Shown here: positions 23,525 through 36,627 of the stretch, piece by piece
Position numbering within the stretch: position 1 is the first letter of the stretch
Layout: the number at the start of each line of letters is the position of its first letter
Origin: Kappaphycus alvarezii
Lineage: Eukaryota; Rhodophyta; Florideophyceae; Gigartinales; Solieriaceae
Direction: 5' to 3'
NCBI GenBank assembly: GCA_002205965.3
Contig: NADL03000623.1
Span: 1,178,001-1,242,000 of the forward strand
Length of the DNA stretch: 64,000 bases
Program-made: the position numbers and the translations under genes
Notes under the pieces: generated by a model
The model's database searches: none
What the model saw: the letters and a program-made list of their open reading frames with translations, nothing else
Told to the model about the DNA's origin: nothing

Positions 23525-24930
23525 AGCTCCCAACTGCAGCCTCAGACCCGTTAGTGCATACTAGCCAAAAAAATTCGCTACCCGAACAAACGACTTTCCG
23601 TTTGCGGTCGATCCCACCGTATCGCCGTACCGCATACCGTAGTTTACTTCTTAGCCATCGCAGCAAATCAAGCCCAAGTTTTCTTTTTGGTTCTAGAATT
23701 TGGGCCTCACCGATTGGGCAATTCAGTGAATGAAAAATACCTTTCTTCGTGGAGACAAGGGACTGCAAGAGTCAAGGAACATCTCACGAACGTTCCAAGT
23801 AACAAAACTTTTCCTTTACAAAAGATTCTGTAATTCAATAGTTTCATTTTATTTCGTTCTGTATTAATTTCACTACCCTTTCCTACCTCAAGCAGAGACA
23901 TTTCTGCTCAATTCCGCCTGTTGTGGGGCGCGACATGTCACGCAAGCGGCACACATTGACAGTTTTCCATAGCTGAGTTTCTTATAAGCACAAGCCCTCA
24001 CTCCTCTCTTCGAGCTGGCATGGCGCTGCTAAAGGCAACGAAAGCTGCCTACTCGTGAATGACCTTCAGCGTTGTATCAGGTGGAAATCCGAGCGATTAA
24101 AATTGAGTTGCGTGAAATTCTATCCTGGCCTCGATCACCCGAGCAGAACATCGCCTGTAATGGGTTTCGTTTTATGTGCCTAGTCTCCCCTCATAAGTTC
24201 TTATGCCGACCTGGCAACGGCTCGTGTTGCCTTACTGCCATCGTCAATGAAATCACCTGGAAGGCGAAGTCGCGATGACATTGTACGCCACTGCGAGGGG
24301 AGACGGGGTGGTCTCTGCATCAGACAGTGGATGCTCGAAGGTGGCCGCGGATCACTCGTTCAGTAGTTCTCTCGGCACAATTCTGTTGAGTTCCTCCCTC
24401 ACGCGGAAGTATAGCTATCGGGAAAATAGTCTAGAATAATTATGATAGCGTTCATATCAGTAAAATGGCAGAAAAGAGATATCGGACGCTCAATATCTGA
24501 GAACAGAGGTGTTGCAAGCGACAAAAATGTTACCGTAGTATATTTGAAGGATCAGGAAGTGGTAAATACAGCTGAGGTACCAAGGGTCTACAAGTATATT
24601 CAGAAGGGACAGGCTCTACCACCTACCGTCGCTAACAAAAAGTGACAAGAACGCTTACTGGGTCTGAAGTTGACTACAAACTTCCTAACTACTTGGGACT
24701 TGACTTCAAGTTGTCTTCCAACTTACTTTACATTGCTCTGAAGAAGCAGTTTGCTCAGCTTATTTAGACTTTTTGCTACCCCTTAAGTCTTAGCAGAACC
24801 ATAGTAAATATCATAAAATTCATAAAAATAATTTCTGTAGATGTGAGAGTCCCAATAAAAAGTTATTTTGAAGATGTGAAAAGATAATTACAAGATTCTA
24901 AATAGACGCGGAGCTGATTCTAGTCCTTAC
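23525..24930. other. No recognised gene
   Basis: A 67-codon ORF from ATG 24442 to 24645 (MIAFISVKWQKRDIGRSI...) has no recognised domain and no neighbours to give it context. The rest is AT-leaning and featureless to me. Confidence 0.3.
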
Positions 24931-24934
24931 AATT

Positions 24935-25273
24935 TCAATTTTCTACACTATATCCAAACAAATCATCTAAAATATCCATACCAACCAAACAGTCCCCACA
25001 AATATCAGCGAGCGGCTTGCAAATCTCTATTTCCTCCTCGGAGATATCTAAACCACTAATAGTGCACCTATCCGGTTCAAGCGTCGGGAGCACCTGGTTC
25101 ATACTATCCAGCTTCGCCCCACCATTCCAACACTTTTCATGCGCCCCTCCCCTCATCCTCCTCGTGCTCGTCCTGCTTGTCCTCTTAATCCTCCTCTTCA
25201 TCCTTTTCTTCATCCTCCCCGTCCTCCTCCTTGTTCTCATTCTCGTAAACCAATCCTCATCCTCCATGAACAA
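24935..25273 (-). CDS. Hypothetical protein C-terminus, low complexity
   Basis: A minus-strand ORF ends at 24935. Its last half is diverse and acidic (PDRCTISGLDISEEEIEI, CKPLADICGDCLVGMDILDD). Its first half is translated from a GGA/GAA repeat and reads as RMKKRMKRR in this frame but as acidic EED repeats in another. The C-terminal half could be a last exon of a real gene; I cannot assign a function, and no splice site is certain. Confidence 0.25.
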   Translation of the reverse strand: MFMEDEDWFTRMRTRRRTGRMKKRMKRRIKRTSRTSTRRMRGGAHEKCWNGGAKLDSMNQVLPTLEPDRCTISGLDISEEEIEICKPLADICGDCLVGMDILDDLFGYSVEN

Positions 25274-25279
25274 ACGACG

Positions 25280-26755
25280 AACAAACTAGATCACCTTATT
25301 CTTGGTTTGCTGGCGGAGATATTCATCGCGGTCAGTAGGGCCGAAAGGGAGTAGGGGTGTGGTGTTTATAGGCCGAGGGTGGCGAGTTTTGGAAATGACG
25401 CTGGACTGGCATAAGTTTTTCATTTTGGTGGAACTTAGGGAGTGGCAAGCGATTGAGGGTGTCTCAAATGGGTACGAGTAGAGGAGTAGTGAATAGAATG
25501 ATTAGAGGGTTTGAACCATGGAATAAAGGGGTTTAAATAGGCTCCCGAAGAGCATTCTGTAGATTTTAAATAGATAAAGTAAATCTTAAAGGGAATTTGC
25601 AGTAGTGCATTTGCGCCCTTTTTCTCAGGAAAAAGGAATTTGGAGAAGGAGATAAGCAAAAATGGGAAGAAGAACTTGATTTGGGATCGATTTAGAGGGG
25701 TGGATACAGTATTAAAATATCTAGTCAGAACGGCCGTAAACTTGGAGAAGACCGCAGAAAGGGTAAGCACGGATAGAGAAGAATAGTTAGTATCTTTTTG
25801 GAGCTGAGAAAAGTAAAAGAAGACGAGTGAGGACCGTAGGTATAAGAAAATTCGTAAAGGGGAAGGAGCTACAGTATGTTCAGTTCAGAGGGCGATGACG
25901 AAAAAAATTTGCGTGGCGCGCGCGTGACAAGGATTATGCGGGAAGGGAAGAATAAAGGCTTCAAGTGATATGGTCAGGGAAGAACTTTGCGTGTGTGTCA
26001 AGCATCACATTTGAGACTGCCCTTCGAAACAATATAACGTATGTAGATGACAACCGGATTGCACCACTTGATCGACTAAGATTTCACATCTTTAGATAAA
26101 GTAATACTGTAACATGAGTTTTCCATCCGTCAGCTCACTAATATATATCGATGATGTAGCCCGCAAAATAACAATATGAAAAAAGTGTCTTGAACTGCGG
26201 TTCTACACGGTCTGGTGAATAATATATACACCTCAAGTAAGGAGTAGGATAGTTGCCGTTTCAGAAAGATTATTACAATGAAGACTGCGTTGCTGTAGTA
26301 TCTAAGAAAAGGAAAAAATGAGTATTTCCCGGAAACTGTTGAGATATGAATTATCTGTCACAACTCGTTTGCTACGGAATGGAATGAAGGACAGCAACCG
26401 TTAAAGGAGCCTTTTCCTTGAGTGGAGGCTAATATTGTACTCGCTTTTTGGTCCTTAACATCAAATAAAGTTTTAATTGTATAGCAATTTCTTGAGTCTT
26501 TCAAAAAAACATCGTAAATGCTGTGCATGAATTTATTGTCGACAAGAAATTATGACAGCAAATAATGGCAGCATGACAAAGCATAATGGAAGCTTCTACA
26601 TACGCCTTGCCTTTTTGTGGGTGAATTTAGTTGTTATCTCCCTATTGGGTGCACGGACATAGATACTGGGGCTTACGCATACTACGTGAGTTTTCGGAGT
26701 TCGAAGCCAACGACAAAGCCGCACTCTATTAGAAGATGGATTATCTAAGTTTCTC
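25280..26755. other. AT-rich, no recognised gene
   Basis: No domain-bearing ORF. 25435-25770 minus is a long open frame of weak composition, taken as chance. Confidence 0.35.
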
Positions 26756-26759
26756 CTAG

Positions 26760-27196
26760 TGTCTATTGGACCGTTGTCCTCATATAAGGACAACGTTTAG
26801 CCCTTTTTTTCAATACAATTTTTTTACCTCAGGGCATTTCTTGTCCCTCCGCATTAGTTCATGAGTGTAGGTGGCAGATCAAAACAAACTTTTCAAGATT
26901 GTTGACCTCGGTGAAGGCTAGAGCAGTTTTCCCTCACCAGCTTCCGCTCTTCGCAAGAAGTTGTGAAAACGGCTTCATTTTGGAAGGAAATATAGTTCGT
27001 ATTATCGTGGGGGGTTTTAGAAACGAGGGTGCCTGTACAGTAAGAATTACTGTACTGTAACTTAACAAAAGAAACCTCTTTTGCAGTAAAAATTTCAGGC
27101 TTCCAAAACATTTACTGTTCCAAAATGTAACGGAAACTGTCCTCATATGAGGACAACGTGTGCCTCATATGAGGGCATAGCATGGTCGTATAGACA
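26760..27196 (-). mobile_element. MITE copy 1 (437 bp), CTAG-flanked
   Basis: Ends are TGTCTATTGGACC (26760-26772) and GGTCGTATAGACA (27184-27196), which are inverted repeats agreeing at 11 of 13 bases. CTAG flanks both sides (26756-26759 and 27197-27200), consistent with a 4-bp target duplication. Next to each end sit CTCATATGAG or CTCATATAAG palindromes inside GTCC...GGAC arms. The interior matches the plus-oriented copy at 36.6-37.1 kb over its length at roughly 85%. It contains no transposase; a 72-codon ORF shared with copy 2 is probably passive. Confidence 0.8.
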
Positions 27197-27200
27197 CTAG

Positions 27201-30200
27201 CAACTAGTTACAAGGTGTGTTCACTTCCATAATGTAGACATTAGAGTGTTAGAGTTACGAAAAACAGTCTGAATCCCAAAATAGGCCGGTACCAACAGAA
27301 ACCCCCAACTCCCAACTGCTCCCGAACTTCAAAGTAACTAATTATGCGTAGAGAAAGCAAAAAGCGTCAAAGTTTTGTAGGAATATTTTATAATAGTGAT
27401 GACCAAAAATAGACAATTTTTTAGTAAATGATCTGGGTTGCTTCTGTTCCAAGTGAGCATGTGAGAAGACTGTATCTCATAAATGAAAGGAATTGTTTTA
27501 CTCAGATTTTGACCGATTTGGATCATCCGCTTAGCTCTTAACTGAATAATTCGTCAGTTGGTGCACAATATACAAAGTAATGAGTAAGTACCCCTCTCTC
27601 TGAAGAACAAGTTTTAGGAATAGTAGTCTTGTAATGTAGACATGAAATTCTCCAGTTTAATGTCCGCATTACTGATGAAGAGCCTTCTTTTTACCTTCAG
27701 TGTTAAAGTGCACGTGTTATTGTGTGGCAGTATTTGAATGCGAAACTCAGCGCTAAACTTTAGCGCCAATTTTTCTATCATTATGATAGTCTACCTCTTT
27801 TGCGTGGTCGCATTCGCCTTAAAAATGTGATGGACCCCAGGGATGTAGTATTTTATACTGTTCACATTTGCTTGAAGTTTGTAGGGGGCAAGAAAGTGCC
27901 TCAAAACTTTACTCCACAAAACGATACCCAGTTTTTCTTGATTGAATGCTCGTATTTCCTTAAGTTGAAAGAAAATTTAATGAAGCGCCGGGCAGAACCA
28001 CAGAATTTCGAATGCAGCGAAACTTAAGGCAAAAAATTATGGGTCGGCGGTTTACAAAGAGAACGCACTTGGCATTCTCTATGTTCAGATTTTCGCATCG
28101 CCTTTAATAGCTCATATGTAACCGCTTAGACATATACGCTTTTTTTGATAGTGCACACAGGAAATATCTGACCGACGAAGTTTATAGTGTTGCTTCTTTC
28201 CCTTGTCGCAGTGGCAGAACGTAATCCAAAGTGCTATCGAGGTAGTAAACGATTTTATTTAGGGTTGTAAAGTAATTTAAAGCGGAAATTGACTGGAACT
28301 ACATTAGCGTAGACATCCACGATTTAGATATGTGTAACGAAAAAAAGGTAGAGTAGCGGCCATTTTTAATTTAAGGATTATATGCCTTACATCTTCTCGC
28401 GATCCACACCTTTCAATAGCTCTCTTCTTTCATGGAGGCAGTGCAAAAGTGGACGTGTATTTCTTGTTGGACGATATTGTTACGTGTTAGACAACCGGTC
28501 GACACGGGAACCGGAAAAGGGATAATACTGACATTTATCCTGAACTCTTTTGTCTGTTTCATGAGAAGACAAAATCTAACCCAAAAACTTTCGAAATCGT
28601 TATTTCATTGTGACTATACGCAACGGTAGCGGAAAATTCTACAACTGCAACATGATATCTAGGAAATGGTGAAGATTCCAGTCAAAATCAAGCTTTTAGT
28701 TATTTTCATTGCACCTCTCTGTATGCCACTGCAGTATCGTAGTTTCAACACAATACCCCTTCGTTTATACACTTTCTGACATTTAATGTTGAATTGTACA
28801 TTTCCTGTTCCTGCAAGAACGCGTACCACCATTACACCGTTAGATAACTTTGTGCTCACGCCTTCTGTCTTTTAGTCTTGTATCGTACGTTTTCTGTTCT
28901 TGCCAGAACGACAGTTTCTAGTTTCTGCTGCCTGCACAATCCGAAAAAAGTATTCATGAGCACAGGTAACGACAAGGCTACAGTTACTGTTATATTCAAA
29001 ATGACAGAATGCAAAATTTGGTGCAGTAGGGTATATCTCGAAGCTCTCTACTTAATTAATTAGTATACAAACGCGCATAAGAATAGTAATTGTGTTCATT
29101 TCATGATTTTCTTATGAATTATATATCTTCAAGTACTGACCCTGGGTCGTTTGGAATTTGCATGGAACAAACAGGATGACTTTCATGGATTCTCAATTCC
29201 GACTGTTCGCGTAGTATCAATGATTGAACGAACAATTGGTAACAGTAGCAACTTGACAAATAAGCGAAGTGGTGGTGTGAATTTGTGAAGCGATAATGGT
29301 AAAAGAGCTTTCTCATAGAGACTCTACTCATAGATTTTATTAATGTACTACACCAGTACTGAAGCCAGTGGACGCTCTCTTGCATTTACTATTGCATTGA
29401 GAATTTTGTGTAAAGGCGTTGTTTGTAAAGGGTTTCAAGGCCCTTATTGCTTATTTGTGCTCAGAACATTATACTGTCTAAGTCCTTATTTTATTGTGTT
29501 AGATAGTAATAGATTGAAACTGTGTAGGCTATAATTATTATTGATTTTTAGTGATATTTGAGGTATGGAACGTCTTTTGCGATAGAACGTTGTAGTGAAC
29601 AACTCAGTAGTACAACGGATTACTTGATGGTATTTGTCCTTATCGAAAGCACTGGTGGTTCACGGTATCAGAATAGACAGTACATTCAGATCAATAATGG
29701 GTATTCATGATAAATTTACAATCAAAATTCATTGAGTTCATTGATCTCTTTAATTTAAAGATATACCAATAAGCACGGAATCGTACGACTCACATAAATC
29801 AAAATAATACATTTTTGCGTATAATTGTGTGATTTTTCTGAACACTTACCAAGTAATATCACTCAAGCCAGGTAGATCTCAGTTCGAAGTCTATATCAGG
29901 AAAAGAACACACTGTAGCTCCCAAGCCTACAAGATCATAAAGAAAGAGTCAACGAAATCGGTTGATTTTGCCCATTCCAACAAAAAGAAGGAGTGGAAGG
30001 TTTGCACATATGCAGATTACACCACAACGACTTTCATACTGTAAAACTTACAAAAGGATGTCATTTTCATGCTTTGTTACATTGCAGTTGTCTTTTAGGG
30101 CATCCAAATCGTTTTTATCGTAAGATAAACTAAAAACACGATGCTTTGTAAGGAATAGAAGGAAAGAGTTATTATTCCATTGCCATGAAAATTTCAAAGT

Positions 30201-33200
30201 ATTTTGACCACGAAAAATTTTATATAACTGGTTACTGAGGTTATATTATTGTATTTTGAAAGCATCAACATTGGTAATGGAAAACTGCAGCTCACATTGA
30301 GGTGTGAAATCAAGAAAGAGCTCTTAATCTTTACAAACTCCCCATGCGCTTAAATAATTACTGAAGTGACCATAAAAACAGATATTTTCATTTGAGACGT
30401 TTGGAGAGATTAAAACTGGCTACAAATACAAGTATGGTAAAATATGTTGTGAAATTCGAACCAACTGTATTTGTTTATAAGTTTCAAACGTAATGTCTTC
30501 TTGCAGCAGAAACAGGGACAAAACGTTTTGTGCAGTAGAAAAGTAAAACATGTACCAACAAAAGTAAAATAACCATCTTCCCGTTCTTCGTACCATAATT
30601 TTAGAATAACTACGTGTGAAAAATATTGAGTCAAGAAATAAAATAGGTCACGATGATAAAACATGAAGTCTTTTTCAAATATGATCAGGATAAGCGTTGT
30701 CATGAATTATAGAGATTTTTCAGTAATTAAGAGGAACGTCAAAGTACATGTTGTTTCTATGTATTAGGATCATTCTGAATATCTGAAAAGACTATTATAA
30801 TAGTAAATGTGAGAGGGCTTATTCAGCTGCAAAAATATTGAAATGAAATGAAAATGCCGTCAAATTTTCCCTGCAATTCAATGAAGCTCTTTTGGAGGAC
30901 CCTTGGATACAAAAAAAATCATTTCTTACTCTGCGTAAATCTATAAATTCTCTTTGCTGTGGTCCCTTCTTTCCAAATTTGGGAGCCTTGAATTCCCAAA
31001 AATTCTCTTATTTACCAAGAAAATACAGAGATATATCTTCAATTCGATACATTCCACAGTAACCGATACATGTACTCTTCTCTTTTTCGCGTTCAATCGA
31101 ACCAGCACTAAGAAACACTATGAGATGGATTAACGGAAACTGGCGGCTAAAAGTTAAGTTTTTTATGACTTGTAATGTATAATTGACGTTCACAATAACT
31201 GTTTATCCTCGTCCCGTCCGAGAAAATGAAATGGATTAGCATTTAACGCGTAACTTAAAACTAGAAGACAGAAAAATGTCATATAATTAGCTACGAGAGA
31301 TTCCAAACGATGACACAATACGTCTCGAGGTACATAAGGTGTCCTTTGAATATTTCAGAAATGAGTAAGATGGGACACAAAATTACTGAACTCACATAAT
31401 TGATTGTATTGTGTATTATTCCGTCGCAGCTGCTCTTTAACATTATGATGGTCATCTTAAGAGGGCTCCTGGTACAACTGTATAGGCGAACGAAATACAA
31501 CAAAATATTACCGAGAAACGGACCGATTATCCGTAGCACATTATTCTCATATTTGAATTTTTCCTTTCATTTATTCTCAGTTTGCAAGATCTGTACATAA
31601 ACTTTGTCGCACTCAGGAACGAAATTTGAATCTTTTGTAAGATATATCTGTATTTTTCTCACTACGGCAGATATATGACGCAGTTAATACTTGAAATCTC
31701 TATTAAAGCTAATTTCAGATGATTTAACTTACTCAATTGTTTGAAATCCAAATTCTTTGGGACTTACTTATGGGATTTGAGTTACTCATTCATTTTTATA
31801 ATATTTTCTTCAATATATATTAGAGGTATATTTGTTTCTAATACAACGATTTAAGGCGCTTCATACTGCTCGTTCCCGAAGTTAAGTGTCATGTGTACAG
31901 AACTGAACAGTAGAAAAATGCCTACAAAGAGTGATATGTGCCAAAATAATAGCTTTTATTGTCCAAAATATCCCCACTCTGTTTCAATAACGCAGTTTCA
32001 ATGATTTCTTTTAATGTAGATCTCAAAAAATAGATTTAGTGATGAAGCTTTACGGATTGCCGCAAATAGACGATGAACAGCAAAGCAGAAAAATATTTGG
32101 AAGCCAAATGATTGATCTACATCTTCTATATGTGGTGCTTGGTAAAGGTTTCACAGTTTTGATATACTAGGCGAATAGAGAAAATGAGCTTTGAATCTCT
32201 CACTTCTACTCCAGGTACCGAACAAGGGCTCATTACAGCTTTATCAAGTAATTTAAGTGCAATATCAATGGGATTTAATCGCAACTTACTTCTTAGTTTC
32301 TTGGAAATACGCCTTTATATAATAACTGAAACAAGTTCCAGAATGGATAAGGCAAATAAGATAAAGAATTGATCTGAAAGCGAAAATAAGTTACACCGCA
32401 CAAAACAAATAATAAAAATTATTCTTCGAGCCCAGCGCTACCAGGGTAAACCCTGTTGAAATTGGAACTTGTTGAAATTTTCTCTTCAAAAATACGTTTA
32501 GTTTGAGAAGTGGGGATAACTCGGTTTCTTCCGGTTAATAAGTCCTTCAGGCCTTAAGATTTAGTTTCAGCAGCAGCAAGGAGCCATAGTTAATGAAAAC
32601 GGTCTTTCCGTCCATGATAATGAAAGAACATATCAAAAATGAGATAAAATATTACTATAATTTCAATATAATTTCTCAGAAAGATCTCAGCCAGAGAAAA
32701 AGATAGCAGATATTCATTTGAATATTTTAAAATTGGCCTTTTGGGCGCGGTCATTGTGATAAAATCAAAAGCCCATATATGATGATCGACATTCCTAACA
32801 CCATTTTGGCGCATCTGAATACAATGATTAAGCAATTTTCATTCTGTTTGAGTTCTAGACAATGAAAATAATAGTGAAAAACTCAATCCTAATTTAATAG
32901 TTACTACATAATTTCGCTTGATTTACAGTAATAAAATCAGACTGGCCGAATGTGAAGCAACGAAATTTTCAAAGACATGGAACGCGCGAAACTTTTCACC
33001 ACAAAAAGATTTCACCATATCACTTCTTCAGAAGCTAAAAACTATACTGTAGTATAGATTAGTTTAAAAACCTTGGCGGCCCATTTCGTATGTTCACACG
33101 AGTAAATCCACCCGTAATTACATATGTAAGTATCTAGTTGCTCCGTAGTCTGTCCTTTGGGTTCTTATTTAGTCAACAAATCACGGTAGTAAACACTATA

Positions 33201-34090
33201 CGTACCAAAATAATACGATGCAAAACTCAGGTAGTTGCATGCCACATGAAATAGAAGCTTTCGTAACCAGTTAGAATCTCAGAGATGCTTCTATTTTTAG
33301 TATTATGAGAAAATTAGTTACCTATTCATTAAATCAAAAGAATCATGCTAGCTGCATCATTGGTTTAAAATGTCTTTAGAGTCAAAGAAGACGGGCTAAC
33401 TTGGCTGATGTACACATTTAAAAGTAAGAACCAAGATAAAGGCCTCCTGCATCAATTATCAGAAGTCTACCATAATTTATACGATAGTTGTCAACACCGT
33501 CCTTGCTTAATAGGAAAAACTGGAGATGTCACAAAATTTTAGCCCATTTTGGCTCCATTATCGAGAAATTCATAAGCTAATATATGCTTAACTGCAGAAC
33601 CGTTGAGTAAAGCGATAATTTAAGTATTTCTTAATAATTATTGCTCTTAAATATATGAGAACGAAAACAACTAACCGTATTGGTAGAGAATATACCACTG
33701 TGAAATCAAATAGTACCTTTATTTTACAGAAAAACGACACCAAAACAAATCGCTTCGTGTGCTCTCAGGGTAAGGTAACATATTTTCAATGCTTGAAGAA
33801 TACTACATCAACTTAGTTAATATGACTTTCTCACTTAAAATCTGCGATTTGGTGAGAAGATATTTTTAATACTTTCATAATTGATGTTCTGGCATTCAAT
33901 TGTCTCCATTTACATAAGCTATGGGATCCTGCCGAGATCGCAATATTTGCGGTTTTAACAAGCTTCAATACGATAATCCTCATCGATCTTTCTAATTTAG
34001 TTTCCCCTAGGACTTGATGCTGCATTCAGGCCTTAAAGCGATATTGTTTTATATTCTACACACACTCGCTTGTCTACACCTGGTGTCTAA
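27201..34090. other. AT-rich desert, about 6.9 kb
   Basis: No ORF longer than about 100 codons, and none has a recognisable motif on either strand. I see no transposon ends, tandem arrays or RNA genes. Base composition is strongly AT-biased compared with 0-12 kb. Confidence 0.4.
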
Positions 34091-34099
34091 AGATAATTG

Positions 34100-35330
34100 T
34101 ATTGCAACAACAGGGCGTGGACCCTTGATGGCAGCGATGCCCCATTTTGGAAACTGAATTTCGATAATCGTTTTTGATCTAGCCGTCACGTTACTACTAG
34201 CTTTATTTACACCTAACGGTGGCGTGGAAACTGTAAGACCTAAGGCCAAGACCACCCCATCGGGCCCGCATGGCACCCCAGGTGGACCTGATATTATTAA
34301 GGACCAAGACCGTTTATTGGGCCAAGTGTCACTGTAGCTCTTCACTAACGCGGATCTAACTATCGCCTGTTAGGGGCCGGACACCATTGTAACTTTAGAT
34401 AGGATAGTTCACTATTATTTATTCTAACAAGGAGTCTCATTGCTCCTGAGTAAAGAGAGCCAGCCATGGCACGGTTCTGAACTTGTTCTCAACTTCTGTC
34501 TCGACGACTAACCCTTGTCTACGCCTTCTTTGGTCTATTTCTTTTCTACTTGTCGAGGGACCCTTTTTTCTACATCCTTCGGGATAGTTCTTTTTATCTT
34601 TCAGGTTTTGACCTGTCCTTTACTGTTCGTTTCGGTTAGATCCACCACCTCACCTTGTGTTCGACTCATTTTTTGCGTCTTCTAGGTCGGTGTGACCGCA
34701 ACTTATCTCTGCGCCCCCGCAAGTTCGGCGTCTACATAAAAGTAGAACTTCGCTCTCAGAGCAGTGTGATCTTTTGTTTCCTCTATGGTTGGGTTTCACC
34801 CACAAGTATACCTTGGATTCTACCCGTCTCTGTTTTGTTTTCCCGTTTCTAGGTCGGAGTATCTGCACAGACTTTTGGCTCTTGTTGCAAGTTCACCATC
34901 TATATACGACTGGAACTTCCCTTTGTGTGTCGTTGGAGACACAAACTCATTTCTCTTAAGGAGACTTACGACTAAGTCGCTTCGTATTAGTTTGGCGGAA
35001 GCCGTACACTTGCAGTGTTCCATAAGAAACCCCAAGAGCTTTTGGACCCGGTCCGGCCTTACAATCCGGGAGTAAGAGTAACCTACAGCCGCCTGAAGAC
35101 TCACCCGCTCTACCAACCCTACCGTTCCATATCCCGGACGTATCATAAATATACCTAGATTCCTCTCAGACGAGGTTCACTGTGCTACTGCATCGCAGGG
35201 TGCTTAAAGCGGACGCAGGATTCGAATCCCTGGTGTGGCTGTGTGTGTATGTCATCTTGTGCTGTTCTCTTAACACATTCCTGTAGGGAGACCTCAGTGC
35301 CCGGCATTCGTCCATTGCGCTACAATAGTG
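34100..35330. other. GC-richer island with a diverged duplication
   Basis: Composition rises here. TCTAGGTCGG occurs at 34681 and 34848, with GCAAGTTC and a CATCTAT or GTCTACAT word following at matching spacing, so a unit of about 167 bp is duplicated and diverged. A 12-bp palindrome GGATTCGAATCC lies at about 35220-35231. No gene recognised. Confidence 0.35.
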
Positions 35331-36180
35331 AAGAATTCATCGAAATAGCAAGTAAAATACTACAGCACCAAGGGGGGAACCGCCGAAGTCATGGAAACCG
35401 ATTTTGTTTATGGTGCCGAGTTTCCATGCTTTCGAGAACACTTGCGTCTGTAATACATTGAGAAAAATTTATCCCTTCATATTCCTGCAAAAGATCATCT
35501 CTTTGCCGTTCTAGCCTGAACTTGAACTACTCAACAAAGGCTAAGACTGAGCAATCGTTTGTCATGGGAGCCTCATAAATTGCAGTCAAAAGCGTCAACG
35601 AACCTTTGATCTTTCATTGTTTACCAACGCTTTGTTCCCAGCGACCGAAACAGAAATGTAAGGTGAGACTAAGATACCGCAACACCTAGATCCTTCTTCA
35701 ATAAGCAGTGACAGCTCAATTTATTTTGTGAAGAGGTCGTGGTACCAGAAACCCCCATGTAAGCTCGGCAAACTTGTGACAAAATTATTCAAGCCTGAAG
35801 ACCGCATATAAGTCTCTACGTGCGGGTTGGTAGGGAATGCTGGAGGGATAGTTAAGCTTTCGGAAGACATGATATGGAGAAAGTTGTGGGTGTTTTACTT
35901 TCGGAAGATATATCCGATCTATCCCATAGTTTTCAAGACAACCACAATCTAGTCACCCTATTCAAAATTAATTTTGTAACGACTTCAATGTGTTGCACAT
36001 GCAAATTAAAGTGATAAAGTACGTACTATAAAACCACAATCTACCCAAAAAATGGTATGCACAGTATTAGGGAAGGAACTATTTACCCAGTTTTTTTAGA
36101 AAAATCAGATAAAACCTTGAAGTTGTATTATTTAGAAAATTACTCTTGAATAGAACTATGAACTTCATACATAGTATGAA
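35331..36180. other. No recognised gene; LINE-end word at 35893-35925
   Basis: TTTTACTTTCGGAAGATATA then TCCGATCTATCCC at 35893-35925 recurs at 37665-37700 and inverted at 38302-38335, where it borders LINE tails. Otherwise AT-rich and featureless. Confidence 0.35.
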
Positions 36181-36181
36181 G

Positions 36182-36498
36182 ATAAAGGAGAGAAATGGAG
36201 ACCTATTATTTGATTTTTAGTGGGCCTGCTAAACAGACTCAACCCAGCACCGGCTAAACCGATGCCTACGCCAAGAAAAGGGAAGGAAGAAAATTCCACC
36301 ACCAACACACCTGCGGGCAAAGGCGGTTGTAGCTTGAAAAACTCCCCATGTAAGCGCGATGCTTACAGAGATCGGCGACGACGTCAACATGTGCTCCCGG
36401 TTTGCAGCCTCGGAAACAACCAGCAGAACCACGGGACCCAGGACCCCTCGCTTGCTGTCCAAAAGGACAGCCGGATTAAGTACGGCAGGGTACGCTGA
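36182..36498 (+). repeat. Repeated peptide-coding unit, copy 1 (LLNRLNPAPAKPM)
   Basis: Plus-strand ORF 36220-36498 reads GLLNRLNPAPAKPMPTPRKG, KEENS, and a Cys/Arg-rich end. The first about 25 residues recur at 47915-47990 (plus; LLNRLNPAPAKPMPTPTEG), 38805-38890 (minus; LLDRYTPAKAQPMSTPAKR) and 50265-50345 (minus; LLNRRNLARA, stop, SIPTPAKW). The DNA just before is TTTGATTTTTAG, which resembles a splice acceptor. The family is unknown to me; it could be an exon of a dispersed element. Confidence 0.45.
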
Positions 36499-36539
36499 GC
36501 GTTGCAGAACTTGATGAAGATAATAACTAATAACGTGAA

Positions 36540-36623
36540 TTGAAAACTGTAATTCTCACAGATTTATTTGCTTAATTTATTCGAAATCCACGCTTCCTGA
36601 AAGACATCCTTCAGCCCAGCCAT
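36540..36623 (-). pseudogene. LINE E tail, beyond the MITE
   Basis: The minus strand continues MAGLKDVFQEAW directly from the CTAG site. It corresponds to MAGLKVAF in the uninterrupted copy at 38.2 kb. It is the same LINE copy as 37087-37690, separated from it by MITE copy 2. Confidence 0.55.
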
Positions 36624-36627
36624 CTAG

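Noticed and set aside
34049-34345. 98-codon minus-strand ORF in the GC-richer island
   Set aside because: No motif or homologue recognised; likely chance in higher-GC sequence.
35180-35245. tRNA-like T arm around GGATTCGAATCC
   Set aside because: The loop has one base too many and I could not build D and anticodon arms; it is a 12-bp palindrome.
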